DNA of 64,000 nt from an uncultured Microbacterium sp. (lineage in GTDB: Bacteria; Actinomycetota; Actinomycetes; Actinomycetales; Microbacteriaceae): the NCBI GenBank assembly GCA_913774665.1, contig CAJYHN010000010.1, positions 1 to 64,000 on the forward strand, read 5' to 3'. A program made the position numbers and the translations under genes. The notes under the pieces are model-generated. The model saw only the letters and a list, made by a program, of their open reading frames with translations, was not told the origin of the DNA and did not search any database. Below, in pieces: positions 20,575-31,502 of this stretch (position 1 is the stretch's first letter; each line of letters opens with the position of its first letter).

Positions 20575-21692
20575 GCGCGGACCTCCCGTCGGGGCACGCG
20601 CGCTCCCACGCGCGTGACGATCTCGTAGTCGATGGTGCCGGCGGCATCCGCCCAGTCCCGTGCGGCGGGGACGCCCAGAGTGGGGTCCCCGAAGAGCACC
20701 ACCTCGTCACCCACCGCGACCGGGTGATCGCCCACGTCGACGACGAACTGGTCCATCGCGATCCGCCCCGCCACGGTGAAACGGCGGCCGTTGATCGACA
20801 CCGGCCCCCGCCCCGAAGCCTGCCGGGGCACGCCGTCGGCGTAGCCGAGGGGCACCAGGGCGAGCGTCGTCTCGCGCTCCGTGCGGTGGGCGTAGCCGTA
20901 CGAGACGCCCGTGCCCGGGGGCACGCGCCGCACCGCCGCGACCGCGCCGCGCAGGGTCATCGCGGGGCGCAGCCCCAGGTCGGCGGACGAGCGGTCGTCG
21001 AAGGGCGAGATCCCGTACAGGCCGATGCCGATGCGGACGCACCCCAGGCGCGTCTCGGGGAGGGCGATGGCGGCGTTCGTGGCCGCGAGATGACGCAGCG
21101 GGGGGTTCAGCCCCACCTCGGCGGCACGCACGACGCCCTCTTCGAAGCGAGCGAGCGCGGCGCGATCGTCGTCGGCACTCGTGTTCGAGAGGTGCGAGAA
21201 CAACCCGACGACCCGGAGCCGCCCGATGCGTTCGAGTCGCGCGGCCTCGGAGAACACCGTGCGCCAATCCGCCGGGGCGATGCCGTTGCGAGACAGCCCC
21301 GTCTCGATCTTCAGGTGCACGGCGGCGGGGCGCTCACCGTGGGCCGCATCGGCCGCGCGCAGAAGCTGGTCGATGTCGGAGATGCCCAGCTCGACCTCTT
21401 CGCGCACGGCCTCGACGAAAGAGGCCCCCGGCGCGTGCAGCCAGGCGAACAGGGGCGCCGTGATGCCCGCGCGACGCAGCGCCAATGCCTCGTCGATGTC
21501 CGACACGCCGATGCGCGTCGCTCCTCCGCGCAACGCGGCGGCGGCGGCGCGGTACGCCCCGTGGCCGTAGCCGGCGGCCTTGACCACCGCGATGATCTCG
21601 GACCCCGTCAGCGCGCGCAGGTGACGCACGTTCTCGGTGATCGCGTCGACGTCGATGACGGCTTCGCGCAGCACCCCCGGTTGCATCGTCAT
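20571..21692 (-). CDS. alr: alanine racemase
   Basis: Alr interconverts L- and D-alanine for peptidoglycan, using PLP on Lys38 in VVKAAGYGHG. The 373-residue protein has the N-terminal TIM barrel, GVSYGYAHRTER with the second catalytic base, and the beta-domain motif GRIAMDQFVVDV. The ATG overlaps the acpS stop (ATGA), and the stop overlaps tsaE, so acpS-alr-tsaE is one coupled operon. Confidence 0.96.
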   Translation of the reverse strand: MTMQPGVLREAVIDVDAITENVRHLRALTGSEIIAVVKAAGYGHGAYRAAAAALRGGATRIGVSDIDEALALRRAGITAPLFAWLHAPGASFVEAVREEVELGISDIDQLLRAADAAHGERPAAVHLKIETGLSRNGIAPADWRTVFSEAARLERIGRLRVVGLFSHLSNTSADDDRAALARFEEGVVRAAEVGLNPPLRHLAATNAAIALPETRLGCVRIGIGLYGISPFDDRSSADLGLRPAMTLRGAVAAVRRVPPGTGVSYGYAHRTERETTLALVPLGYADGVPRQASGRGPVSINGRRFTVAGRIAMDQFVVDVGDHPVAVGDEVVLFGDPTLGVPAARDWADAAGTIDYEIVTRVGARVPRREVRA

Positions 21693-22096
21693 GCGCGGTC
21701 CTCTCGGATGGGCGGGATTCGGGATGCCGCCGACTCGGCGCCGGCCTGCGCCTCGGCGATGACGTACGCCGTCGCCAGACCCGCATCGTGCGACATCGAC
21801 AGGTGCAAAGCGGTGATGCCCCGTGCGGCGACCGTGGCGGCGGTCTCTCCGCTGAGCGAGAAGACGGGGCGTCCGGAAGCCTCCGAGGTGACCTCGATGT
21901 CTATCCAGTGCACGCCGTCCGACCCGCCGAGCGCCTTGATCAAGGCCTCTTTCGCGGCGTACCGGGCGGCCAGGGAACGGGACTTCAGCGCGCGCTCCGA
22001 GGCCGAGAACAAGCGAGGGAGCAGTCGGGGCGTCCGCTCCAGGTGCTCCTCGAACCGCGGGACGTCGACGAGGTCGACGCCGATACCGACGATCAT
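21689..22096 (-). CDS. acpS: holo-[acyl-carrier-protein] synthase
   Basis: AcpS attaches 4'-phosphopantetheine from CoA to acyl carrier protein. The 135-residue protein has both family motifs, GVDLVDVPRFE and RYAAKEALIKAL, and the late SMSHDAGLA. The C-terminus has an extra tail of about 15 residues. AGGAGGGGAGG lies before the ATG. It is the first gene of acpS-alr-tsaE, downstream of the glmS terminator. Confidence 0.95.
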   Translation of the reverse strand: MIVGIGVDLVDVPRFEEHLERTPRLLPRLFSASERALKSRSLAARYAAKEALIKALGGSDGVHWIDIEVTSEASGRPVFSLSGETAATVAARGITALHLSMSHDAGLATAYVIAEAQAGAESAASRIPPIREDRA

Positions 22097-22154
22097 GCGC
22101 CCTCCCCTCCTGGCATCCCTCTATTCTGCCGGTGCCCGCCGACACCGAGACGAC

Positions 22155-22189
22155 GAAGGGGCCGGATGCCACGGCATCCGACCCCTTTC
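22155..22189 (-). terminator. terminator of glmS
   Basis: The hairpin has a near-perfect 13-bp stem (one mismatch) around a 2-nt core, and lies 11 nt after the glmS stop. Confidence 0.75.
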
Positions 22190-22199
22190 GAGGCGAGGT

Positions 22200-24050
<1,851 letters not shown>

Positions 24051-24060
24051 GGGGTCGAGT

Positions 24061-25092
24061 CTACGTGGCGGGGCTGAGCAAACCCCTCCGCATCGAGCCG
24101 AGGCGCGAACCCAGCCTGGTCCACGACCCGTCGCGGACGAGAAGCAGATCGAGGGCGATCATCGCGAGCGAGAACGGCCACAGCCCCAGGAGGATCGCGA
24201 TGCTCAGGTGCATGCCGGTGATGACGAACACCGCCGCATAGCGCGTCGGCTTCCACAGGATGAGCACGGGGAACAGCATCTGCACCCAGAGCGCGGTCCA
24301 GGTCGCGAGCGCCACGACGGGCGCCGACTGCCAGGCGAGCTGACTGAGGGCGGGCAGGACGTGGAACTGCTCGATGCTCAGTGCGTAGTAGATCGCCGTC
24401 CCGTCCAGCCACTCCTCCCCCTGGAACTTCAACAGGCTCGAGACGAGGTAGACGAGCAGGATCTGGAACACGCAGAGGAGGAGCACCGTGTTGTGGGCCC
24501 AGATCGCCAGCCACGGCGGCACCCAGGTCGGCATCCGTCCGGAGAGTCGGGAGGGCTGGATGCCGCGCCGCCGGCGCACCCACGCATCCACCGAGAAGTG
24601 CCGGCTGAGGTCGGCGAAGACGACGAAGAAGAGCACGATCCGCATGAGCGTGTCTCCGCCGTTGCCGAGCAGCGTGCTGTTGGTCGAGAGCCCCACCCAG
24701 AACACGAGCAGGACCGGGGTGACCCACCGCGTCTGGAAACCCACGACGAACAGGACGGCGAGGGCGAGCAGCACGTGGAAGGAGATGTCGAAGACCACCG
24801 CGTTGTCTTTCGGGAAGAGCATCCGCAGCGGTTCCCACCACCCTCGCCGTTTGGCTTCGGGGTCGACCCACCACGCCCCCGCGCCCCACAGATAGTGGCG
24901 GTCGGCGTAGCTGGGCACCAGGACGATCAGCATCGCGACGCCGAAGAGCACGCGGAGGACGGAGAAACCGATCGTCGAGTGCTTGCGCCCGATCAGCCAG
25001 AGCCGCAGCCGGGGCCACAGCGCCGCGGGCGCGAACCGCTCCCGCCAGCGGGTCGTCGCGATCTCCTCGTCGACGGATGCCACTCGACTCAT
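24061..25092 (-). CDS. HTTM domain membrane protein
   Basis: The 343-residue membrane protein has about eight hydrophobic segments and matches the HTTM (horizontally transferred transmembrane) family, which is related to the membrane part of vitamin K-dependent gamma-carboxylase. Features include the first-helix region TIGFSVLRVLFGVAMLIVLV and the WG-rich loop YLWGAGAWWVDPEA. The bacterial role is unknown. The ATG overlaps the DUF5819 stop by 4 nt, and the gene ends 11 nt before the glmS start region. It is the third gene of the surface-protein operon. Confidence 0.85.
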   Translation of the reverse strand: MSRVASVDEEIATTRWRERFAPAALWPRLRLWLIGRKHSTIGFSVLRVLFGVAMLIVLVPSYADRHYLWGAGAWWVDPEAKRRGWWEPLRMLFPKDNAVVFDISFHVLLALAVLFVVGFQTRWVTPVLLVFWVGLSTNSTLLGNGGDTLMRIVLFFVVFADLSRHFSVDAWVRRRRGIQPSRLSGRMPTWVPPWLAIWAHNTVLLLCVFQILLVYLVSSLLKFQGEEWLDGTAIYYALSIEQFHVLPALSQLAWQSAPVVALATWTALWVQMLFPVLILWKPTRYAAVFVITGMHLSIAILLGLWPFSLAMIALDLLLVRDGSWTRLGSRLGSMRRGLLSPAT

Positions 25093-25898
25093 CGTCCCGT
25101 GTACCTCTCGATGACCTCGTCGTAGATGGCCTCCACCTCGTCGGAGGGAGCGACCGCGGGTTGGCGCCACCCGAACGTCGTGTACGACGGCTCCGTCTGG
25201 CGGTCCGCGTCCAACCGGTGGGCGAAGTCGTTCGGCCGATCGTGCTCGATGCGCCACCGGACGCGCTCGACATCGTGGTCGACGTACGCGCTGCCGAACG
25301 CGGCCGAGAAGCGAACGAGCATGTAGTCGTACCGCAGGAAGCTCACCAGAGCGGCGCGGCTCCCCCCGAGGTCATCGATCTCCTCGAGCAGGGCCGAGGG
25401 GTCCATCGGCGCGAAGGCGCCGTCGTTGACCCGGCGGATGAAGGTATCGCGCACGCGATCCCTCTGATCGGCGCTGAGCGCTTGATAGCGCGTCAGGTAG
25501 GTCTGAGCGGCGTTGAAGCTGTTCTTCGAAATACGGGACGGCATCGGGATGCCGCGCGCCGCGGAGAACTCCACGTCGGTGACGTCGATCCACTCGCTGC
25601 GTTGAAGCTCGCCGTTCTCCCGCCATTGCACCTGAATCTGGAGCGAGCGGTTCACCTTCATGATGTTCGGAGCGAAGACGTTCCACCGCTGCTGGAAGTA
25701 CGGGGCGAAGGCTGCCGACACGGCGGGACGGGTGGGGCTCGAGGGGAGGGTGAAGGACACCGCCACGAAGGCGTAGCCCAGGACGATGGCGAGGGTCATG
25801 GCGGCGGCGACCGCCGCCATGACCCCACCCGACCGCCGGGCGGAGGAGGGCCCCTCCGACACCCCCGCTTCGGGGGCCTCCTCCGCCGTGGTGGTCAT
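25089..25898 (-). CDS. DUF5819 membrane-anchored protein
   Basis: The 269-residue protein has one transmembrane helix near residues 27-50 and an extracytoplasmic domain with FNVFAPN-like sequence (QRWNVFAPNIMKVNRS), the mark of DUF5819. The ATG lies 3 nt after the stop of the surface-protein gene, and its stop overlaps the HTTM start. DUF5819 and HTTM genes are often adjacent in Actinobacteria, so they probably act together. The biochemical role is unknown. Confidence 0.82.
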   Translation of the reverse strand: MTTTAEEAPEAGVSEGPSSARRSGGVMAAVAAAMTLAIVLGYAFVAVSFTLPSSPTRPAVSAAFAPYFQQRWNVFAPNIMKVNRSLQIQVQWRENGELQRSEWIDVTDVEFSAARGIPMPSRISKNSFNAAQTYLTRYQALSADQRDRVRDTFIRRVNDGAFAPMDPSALLEEIDDLGGSRAALVSFLRYDYMLVRFSAAFGSAYVDHDVERVRWRIEHDRPNDFAHRLDADRQTEPSYTTFGWRQPAVAPSDEVEAIYDEVIERYTGR

Positions 25899-25900
25899 CG

Positions 25901-28900
25901 TCAGCGCTGCTCTCCACGGGCGCTCCGTCGACGCAAGGTCCACAGAGTCGCGCCGGCGAGGATCAGGGCTGCAGCAAGGCCGCCGGCGAGAGGACCGTTG
26001 AGGTCCATGCCGGTGGCCGGGAGCGAAGAGCCCCTGCCTGCCGCCGGGAGCGAGGAGCCCCCGCCGGTCCCCGCGGCGGCGGGCTGCGCCGTCACGGTGA
26101 AGGCGGTGTTCTCCCGGTCGACCGGGAGTTCACCCGTGACCGAACCCCGCACCTCGACCCGGTGAGCGCCGAGGTCGAAGTCGGCGCCGACCGGGAAGGT
26201 CATCCGCGCCGTCCCCGCGCCGTCGGCGATCACGGGAGTGAGCTCGAACGGCGTCGAGTTCACCGTCGCCGAGACCGTCTCCCCGGGCTGGAAGCCCTGG
26301 ACGACGACGGTCTGGCTGACGCCGGTACCGCGCACGATCTGCGGGAGCAGAACGTCGGCTCGCGCCTTCGTGGTGACGTCGCCGTCGCTTGCGTCGGTGT
26401 CCGCAGCGTCGGCGTCCGCAGCGTCGGCGTCAGCATCCGCAGCATCAGCGTCGGCGTCCGCAGCATCAGCGTCGGCGTCCGCAGCGTCAGCGTCCATCGC
26501 GTCCGCATCCGCGTCCGCCGCATCCGCGTCCGCCGCATCCGCATCCGCGTCCGCCGCATCCGCATCGGCGTCCGCCGCGACAGCGGTCACCGAGAACGAC
26601 GTGATGTCGACCGAGCCGTCGATGTCCTGGGTCGCGGTCACCGCGAAGTCACCGACAGGAACCTCCTCGAACGCGACCGACCAGAGACCGAGGCCCGAGA
26701 CGATCGCGGTCCGCGTACCGAGGGCCGGGATCGAGACGGTGATCTCGGCGCCGGCCTGGCCGGTCCCGGTCACGGTCACCGAGCGCGTGGCGTCCGGGTC
26801 TCCGACCTCGTACTCCGTGCCGGCGATCGGCGCCGTGATGTCGACGACGTCGGCGAGCACGACGCTGAACGCGACGGTGTCGACCGAGTCATCGGCATCC
26901 TGAGTCGCCGTGGCCGTGTAGTCGTCGATCGGCAGGGCGTCGAAGACCACGTCCCACGTACCGTCGGGAGCCGCGGTGGTCGTCTCGACGGCGCCGTTGT
27001 CGAGTTCGACCGTGACGGTCGCTCCCGGCGAGGCGGTTCCCGAGACGGTCACCGCGGTGACGCCCTCAGCAGTGCCGACCGCGATCTCGGTTCCGTCCGT
27101 GGGCTCCTCGATGACGACGTCGGGCGTCTCCGCGATCGAGAAGTCGACCGTGTCGCTCGACCCGTCGAAGTCCTGCGTCGCGGTCACCGTGTAGTCGCCG
27201 ATGGGCAGGCCCGGGAAGGTCGCCGTCCAGGTTCCTCCCTCGGTGACCGTGACCGTCTGCGTGGAGCCGCCCACCTCGACGTCGACGTCCGAGCCCGCGT
27301 AGCCGGTTCCGGTGACGATCACGTCCGAGGTGTCATCGGCCCCGGGGACGACGATGATCTGGTCGGGGGTCGGAGCGGTGATGACCACGTCCGGAGCCTC
27401 GACGACCGAGAAGTCGACCGTTGCGGTGGTGCCGTCGGCATCCTGGGTCGCGGTGGCCGTGTAGTCGCCGACCGGCAGGTCGGGGAACGTCACCGTCCAG
27501 GTGCCCTCGGGGGTGACCGTGGCGTCCTGGTCGTCCTGGCCCGGAATGGCGACCGTGATGACGGAACCGGGCTCACCGGTTCCGGAAACGGTCACGTCCG
27601 AGACGTCATCGGCTCCGGGAACGACGAACTCGTCGCCGCTCTCGGGAGCGGTGATCGTCACGTCGGCGTTCTCGTCGAGCGCGTTCGGCCCGACGGTGGC
27701 GTTCGCGAGAGCGATCGTCGTGGCCGCAGAGCCGGGCAGGACCGTGACGATGGCGCCGGTGATCGAGAAGACACCCTCGGCGCTCGTCGACTGGTTGTTG
27801 ACCGTCACGCTCGCGACCGCGGGAAGCACGGCGCCCAGTGCGGGAGAGAGCAACGTCGTCACCGGGGTGAGAACCGCGTCGACCGCCGCACCGACGTTTC
27901 CGATCACGGTCTGAACCGGTGCCGCGATGGCTCCGGCGACGACACCGAGGCCGACCGGGAGGGTGATTCCGCCCAGGACCTGGATCCCGGAGGTGTTCCC
28001 GTCGAGCAACTGCCCGAGAGTGGCGTTGACGCTCAGAACGGGGACCTGCGGCGTGACCGGGGTCGCGGGGATGACGACCGAGCCCGTGACCGAGACGCCC
28101 CGCACGGCGTTCAGGACAGCCGTATCGATCCGATCGGTGAGACCGCTGACGGCGTCCACGACGGCTTCCTGAATGTAGGGAAGGGTCTGCGATCCGAGCA
28201 GTTCCGTCCCCTCGGGGAGGTTGTTCAGCCCGGTGATCTCGTCGAGGTCGACCGTGATCTCGCCCGTTCCGAGATCGATCACGACGCCGGGGTAGTCCTG
28301 CGACGTGATCTGGCCGGTCAGCAGACCGCTGATCGCGTCGGTCAGACTGGTCGTGCCCACCGTGAGGTTCGACTGCACGCCGAGGAGTCCGAGGGCACCT
28401 CCGACGCCGCCGTTGACCAGACCGTCCACCCCGTCGAGCGAGCTCTGGAGGTCGCCCACGGCGGTGTTCAGCTGGGCCGTCAGGGCGGACAGGGTTGCGC
28501 TGTCGACAACGAGCTGACCGCCCGCGATCGTGTAGCTGCTGGTCGCGTCGTCGGGGGCGTCCTGTGAGGCCCTGGCCGAGACGGCGCCCAGCGTCAGGTC
28601 CACATCGGCGATCTCGTTGACGAGATCCGCGGCCACGGACCCCGCGAGGGAATCCACCGCGCCGCCCAGGCTGAGGTTCAGGGGGCCGGTCCCGGAGCCG
28701 CCGGTTCCGATGACCCCGCCCTCGCCCACCGCACCCGAGGCGCCGACCGAGGAACCGTCGGGGTCTGCGCTCGCGTACTGACCGACGACGCCGAGCGATC
28801 CGAAGTCCACGGGCACCTGGATGCCGCCCGGCACGGTGACGTTGACCACACCCAGCGCCGTGAGATCGAGGGTGTTCTGATCGGTCACCGTCGGGACGGA

Positions 28901-29185
28901 TCCGGCGTTGGTGGCGGTCGCGCCCTGGAGCTGCACCAGGTCGTCGAGATTGACCAGGCTGAGGATCGATCCGCCCAGGAACGTGCCCGTCGCGTTGGAC
29001 AGGTCACCGGGGGCGGCGTTCGCGGCGGTCACGCCGCCGAACAGGGTCAGGGAAGCGGCCCCCACCGCTGCGGCCGTCTTGACGGAAGCCCGTCCGATGC
29101 GAGAACGGGTCCACAGCCCGCTCCGTCTGCGTGTGGCGGTCCGCCCGGGCGAGAAGCCCGACGTCCCCTGATTCTCGTGATGCAT
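25901..29185 (-). CDS. large LPATG cell-wall surface protein with Ig-like and Asp-Ala repeats
   Basis: The 1094-residue protein starts with an Arg-rich signal peptide (cleavage after about residue 58, ANAA). It has a Gly/Val/Leu-rich N-terminal region of the choice-of-anchor G type (about 60-500), and four Ig-like repeats of 85-92 residues (about 530-900), each with a GTWTVTFPDLPVGDYTATAT-like core. A 65-residue Asp-Ala run, a further beta domain, and LPATG followed by a hydrophobic helix and RRRSARGEQR complete it. This is a sortase substrate displayed on the wall. AGGAG lies 7 nt before the ATG. It is first in the operon with DUF5819 and HTTM. No sortase gene is in the window. Confidence 0.9.
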   Translation of the reverse strand: MHHENQGTSGFSPGRTATRRRSGLWTRSRIGRASVKTAAAVGAASLTLFGGVTAANAAPGDLSNATGTFLGGSILSLVNLDDLVQLQGATATNAGSVPTVTDQNTLDLTALGVVNVTVPGGIQVPVDFGSLGVVGQYASADPDGSSVGASGAVGEGGVIGTGGSGTGPLNLSLGGAVDSLAGSVAADLVNEIADVDLTLGAVSARASQDAPDDATSSYTIAGGQLVVDSATLSALTAQLNTAVGDLQSSLDGVDGLVNGGVGGALGLLGVQSNLTVGTTSLTDAISGLLTGQITSQDYPGVVIDLGTGEITVDLDEITGLNNLPEGTELLGSQTLPYIQEAVVDAVSGLTDRIDTAVLNAVRGVSVTGSVVIPATPVTPQVPVLSVNATLGQLLDGNTSGIQVLGGITLPVGLGVVAGAIAAPVQTVIGNVGAAVDAVLTPVTTLLSPALGAVLPAVASVTVNNQSTSAEGVFSITGAIVTVLPGSAATTIALANATVGPNALDENADVTITAPESGDEFVVPGADDVSDVTVSGTGEPGSVITVAIPGQDDQDATVTPEGTWTVTFPDLPVGDYTATATQDADGTTATVDFSVVEAPDVVITAPTPDQIIVVPGADDTSDVIVTGTGYAGSDVDVEVGGSTQTVTVTEGGTWTATFPGLPIGDYTVTATQDFDGSSDTVDFSIAETPDVVIEEPTDGTEIAVGTAEGVTAVTVSGTASPGATVTVELDNGAVETTTAAPDGTWDVVFDALPIDDYTATATQDADDSVDTVAFSVVLADVVDITAPIAGTEYEVGDPDATRSVTVTGTGQAGAEITVSIPALGTRTAIVSGLGLWSVAFEEVPVGDFAVTATQDIDGSVDITSFSVTAVAADADADAADADADAADADAADADADAMDADAADADADAADADADAADADADAADADAADTDASDGDVTTKARADVLLPQIVRGTGVSQTVVVQGFQPGETVSATVNSTPFELTPVIADGAGTARMTFPVGADFDLGAHRVEVRGSVTGELPVDRENTAFTVTAQPAAAGTGGGSSLPAAGRGSSLPATGMDLNGPLAGGLAAALILAGATLWTLRRRSARGEQR
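26386..26580 (-). repeat. Asp-Ala coding repeat
   Basis: A low-complexity tract made of GCG/GCC/GAC/GAT-type codons with 6-, 12- and 18-bp periods encodes about 65 residues that are nearly all Asp and Ala. It joins the Ig-like repeats to the C-terminal domain and is strongly acidic (roughly every second residue). Slippage or recombination could change its length in frame. Confidence 0.9.
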
Positions 29186-29478
29186 GAAAACACTCCTGTA
29201 CGTGGTGCTCGGGACGCGCGTGTGCAGCGCCCTCTGCGGCCTTCCGACAGCCGTACGGGACATTCAAGGGGGCTATGAGAACGCTGAGAATACGCCGAGG
29301 TACGGGGATCTCTACCGGACGGCGATCCCGGTAGTACTGACTCGCCGAGGGCGCGACACGGCACGACGTTCGTCAAGAAAGGCGCCCGATCGCACGGACC
29401 GCGGGACGAGCGACGCCGCCGGCCGGGCGCTCTCGGTACTACTGAGTCGCTACGCAGGACCCACCGGCGTCGGGGCCC
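29186..29478. other. 293-bp leader region of the surface-protein operon
   Basis: There is no gene here. On the minus strand two related 22-bp motifs occur, at about 29427-29448 and 29325-29346 (18 of 22 bases shared, core CAGTA-S-TACCG). A CTACCGG-N9-CCGGTAG inverted repeat lies at 29312-29334. These probably hold the control region of the surface gene. Confidence 0.6.
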
Positions 29479-30432
29479 TCAGAGCTTGCGGAGCAGGACC
29501 GTCTCAACGGTGTGGTCCGCGCCCTTCTGCAGCACGAGCTTCGCGCGGTGTCGCGTCGGGAGCACGTTCTCTTCGAGGTTCGGGAGGTTGATCTCGCGCC
29601 AGAATCCGAGCGCTCGCTCGACGGCCTCTTCGTCGCTGATGTCCGCGAAGACGCGGAAGAACGACGTCGGGTTGGTGAAGGCGTTGTCGCGCAGCGCGAG
29701 GAACCGGTCCACGTACCACCGCTCGATGTGCGCGGCGTCCGCGTCGACGTAGATCGAGAAGTCGAAGAGGTCGCTCACCGCGACCTCGTTCGGAGACGGC
29801 GGCGGCTGGAGCACGTTCAGGCCCTCGACGATGACCACGTCCGGTCGATGCACCGTCACGTGCGCGTCAGGCATGATGTCGTAGCGCACGTGCGAGTAGA
29901 AGGGCGCGCGCGCCTCCTCGGCACCGGACTTGACCTCGCTGAGAAACTCGACGAGCGCTCGTCGGTCGTACGACTCGGGGAATCCCTTGCGGTCCATGAG
30001 GCCGCGGTGTTCGAGCTCCGCGTTCGGATAGAGGAAGCCATCGGTGGTCACCAGCTCGACGCGAGGGGTGTCGGGCCAGCGGCTCATCAGTTCGCGCAGA
30101 AGTCGCGCGATCGTCGACTTCCCGACGGCCACGGATCCCGCGACCCCGATGACGAAGGGAGTCGTGGCGTCCGGTTCGCCGAGGAAGCTGCTCGTGTCGG
30201 CACCGAGGCGGCGCGTGGCGCGGGCATACAGGCTCAACAGCCGGCTGAGCGGGAGGTAGACCTCGGCGACTTCGCGCGGGTCCAGCCGGTCCCCGATCCC
30301 GCGTAGCTGCACGATCTCGTTCTCGGTCAGCGGCTGCGTCAGCCCGCCGGCCATGCGAGCCCAGTCGTCGCGGTCGATCCGACGGTAGGGGCTCAGCGAC
30401 GGTGCGGAAGCTGTGGTCTCGGCTGCGGACAC
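29479..30432 (-). CDS. coaA: type I pantothenate kinase
   Basis: CoaA phosphorylates pantothenate, the first and controlling step of coenzyme A synthesis. The 317-residue protein has Walker [10 protein letters not shown] and the conserved TTDGFLYPN, then [16 protein letters not shown] and the C-terminal [11 protein letters not shown]. The GTG start lies 6 nt after TAGCAT (30439-30444, minus strand), so it is probably leaderless. Its promoter is back to back with that of the Ppx/GppA gene. Confidence 0.96.
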   Translation of the reverse strand: MSAAETTASAPSLSPYRRIDRDDWARMAGGLTQPLTENEIVQLRGIGDRLDPREVAEVYLPLSRLLSLYARATRRLGADTSSFLGEPDATTPFVIGVAGSVAVGKSTIARLLRELMSRWPDTPRVELVTTDGFLYPNAELEHRGLMDRKGFPESYDRRALVEFLSEVKSGAEEARAPFYSHVRYDIMPDAHVTVHRPDVVIVEGLNVLQPPPSPNEVAVSDLFDFSIYVDADAAHIERWYVDRFLALRDNAFTNPTSFFRVFADISDEEAVERALGFWREINLPNLEENVLPTRHRAKLVLQKGADHTVETVLLRKL

Positions 30433-30506
30433 CCGCTCATGCTACCCGGGGCCTCCCCCTCCCCCGTGGTCGGAGCCGCGCGCACCGTGCCCACTACGCT
30501 CGGACC

Positions 30507-31436
30507 GTGCGCCTGGGAGTCCTCGACATCGGTTCGAACACCGTCCATCTGCTCGTCGCGAACGCCCGAGCGGGAGGACGGCCCACCGCCACCACCTCGC
30601 ACCGTTCCGTGCTCCGTCTCATGCGATATCTGCTGCCGGACGGCTCGATCTCGGCGGAGGGCGTGCAGGGACTGGTGGATGCCGTGACCGCCGCGCGCGA
30701 CCGCGCTCGTGCCGAGGGGGTCGACGAGCTGCTCGCCACCGCGACCTCCGCGGTCCGAGAGGCGACCAACGGCGACGAGGTGATCGCCCTCATCGAGGAG
30801 GCCCTCGGACAACCGCTCCAGGTGCTCGGTGGCGAGACCGAAGCACGGTTCACCTATCTCGCGGTCCGACGCTGGTTCGGGTGGTCGGCGGGGCAGATCC
30901 TTCTGTTCGACATCGGCGGCGGGTCCCTCGAGATCGCCGGCGGCGCGGACGAGCTCCCCGACCTCGCCGAATCGGTCCCGCTGGGGGCGGGGCGGTCCAC
31001 CGTGCAGTTCCTCCCCCACGATCCTCCGAGCGATGACGAGATCGATGCGCTCCGCCAGCACGCGGCATCCGTCCTCGCTCCCGTGGCCGAGCGCTTCTCG
31101 GTGCTCCCCCGCCCCGATCACGTGGTGGGGTCGTCCAAGGCGATCCGATCCCTCGCGAAATTGGCGGGATACCCCGTCCCGGGGTGGTCGGGGATCGACC
31201 GGATGGTGTTGCCGCGCAAGGAGCTCAAGGACTGGATTCCGCGCCTGGCTCGTATCCCCGCCGATGCGCGCGAAGCCCTGCCGGGCATCACCGCCGACCG
31301 GACCTTTCAGATCGTGGCCGCGGCGATCGTCGTCGAGCGCGCGATGAAGGCACTCGACGTCGAGGAGCTCGAGGTGTCCCCCTGGGCTCTCCGCGAGGGC
31401 GTCCTGCTGCGATACATCGAATCGCTCGAGTACTGA
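30507..31436 (+). CDS. Ppx/GppA family phosphatase
   Basis: The 309-residue protein has the exopolyphosphatase/guanosine pentaphosphatase fold: LDIGSNTVHLLV at the N-terminus, a Glu in GGETEA and FDIGGGSLEI for the second phosphate loop. It is the short single-domain actinobacterial form without the extra C-terminal HD domain. Whether it acts on polyphosphate or pppGpp is not clear. The GTG start follows TACGCT (30495-30500) by 6 nt. Confidence 0.88.
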   Translation: MRLGVLDIGSNTVHLLVANARAGGRPTATTSHRSVLRLMRYLLPDGSISAEGVQGLVDAVTAARDRARAEGVDELLATATSAVREATNGDEVIALIEEALGQPLQVLGGETEARFTYLAVRRWFGWSAGQILLFDIGGGSLEIAGGADELPDLAESVPLGAGRSTVQFLPHDPPSDDEIDALRQHAASVLAPVAERFSVLPRPDHVVGSSKAIRSLAKLAGYPVPGWSGIDRMVLPRKELKDWIPRLARIPADAREALPGITADRTFQIVAAAIVVERAMKALDVEELEVSPWALREGVLLRYIESLEY

Positions 31437-31440
31437 GACG

Positions 31441-31502
31441 ACGAAGGCCCAGGGCCTCCGGTGAACGGAGGTCCCTGAGCCTGTCGAAGGAGACCGATTT
31501 TT
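31441..31502. terminator. convergent terminator region with REP-like motif
   Basis: Between the Ppx/GppA gene and glmM an imperfect hairpin (around 31448-31480, arms GGCCTCCG / CGGAGGTCC) is followed by CCCTGAGCCTGTCGAAGG (31473-31490) and a TTTTT run at 31498-31502. The last motif matches a short repeat that I recall as common in Actinobacteria and other genomes. Confidence 0.55.

Noticed and set aside
24051-24060. glmS ribozyme or riboswitch upstream of glmS
   Set aside because: The HTTM stop is only 10 nt upstream and the start follows a TAGACT box by 7 nt, so there is no room for one.
26386-26580. Possible CRISPR or satellite array
   Set aside because: The repeats are contiguous with periods of 6-18 bp and no spacers, and they are in frame within a surface protein.
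26162-28567. 800-codon plus-strand frame opposite the surface-protein gene
   Set aside because: Its Asp/Arg/Val/Gly repeats mirror the Ig-like and Asp-Ala repeats of the real gene; no ribosome binding site.
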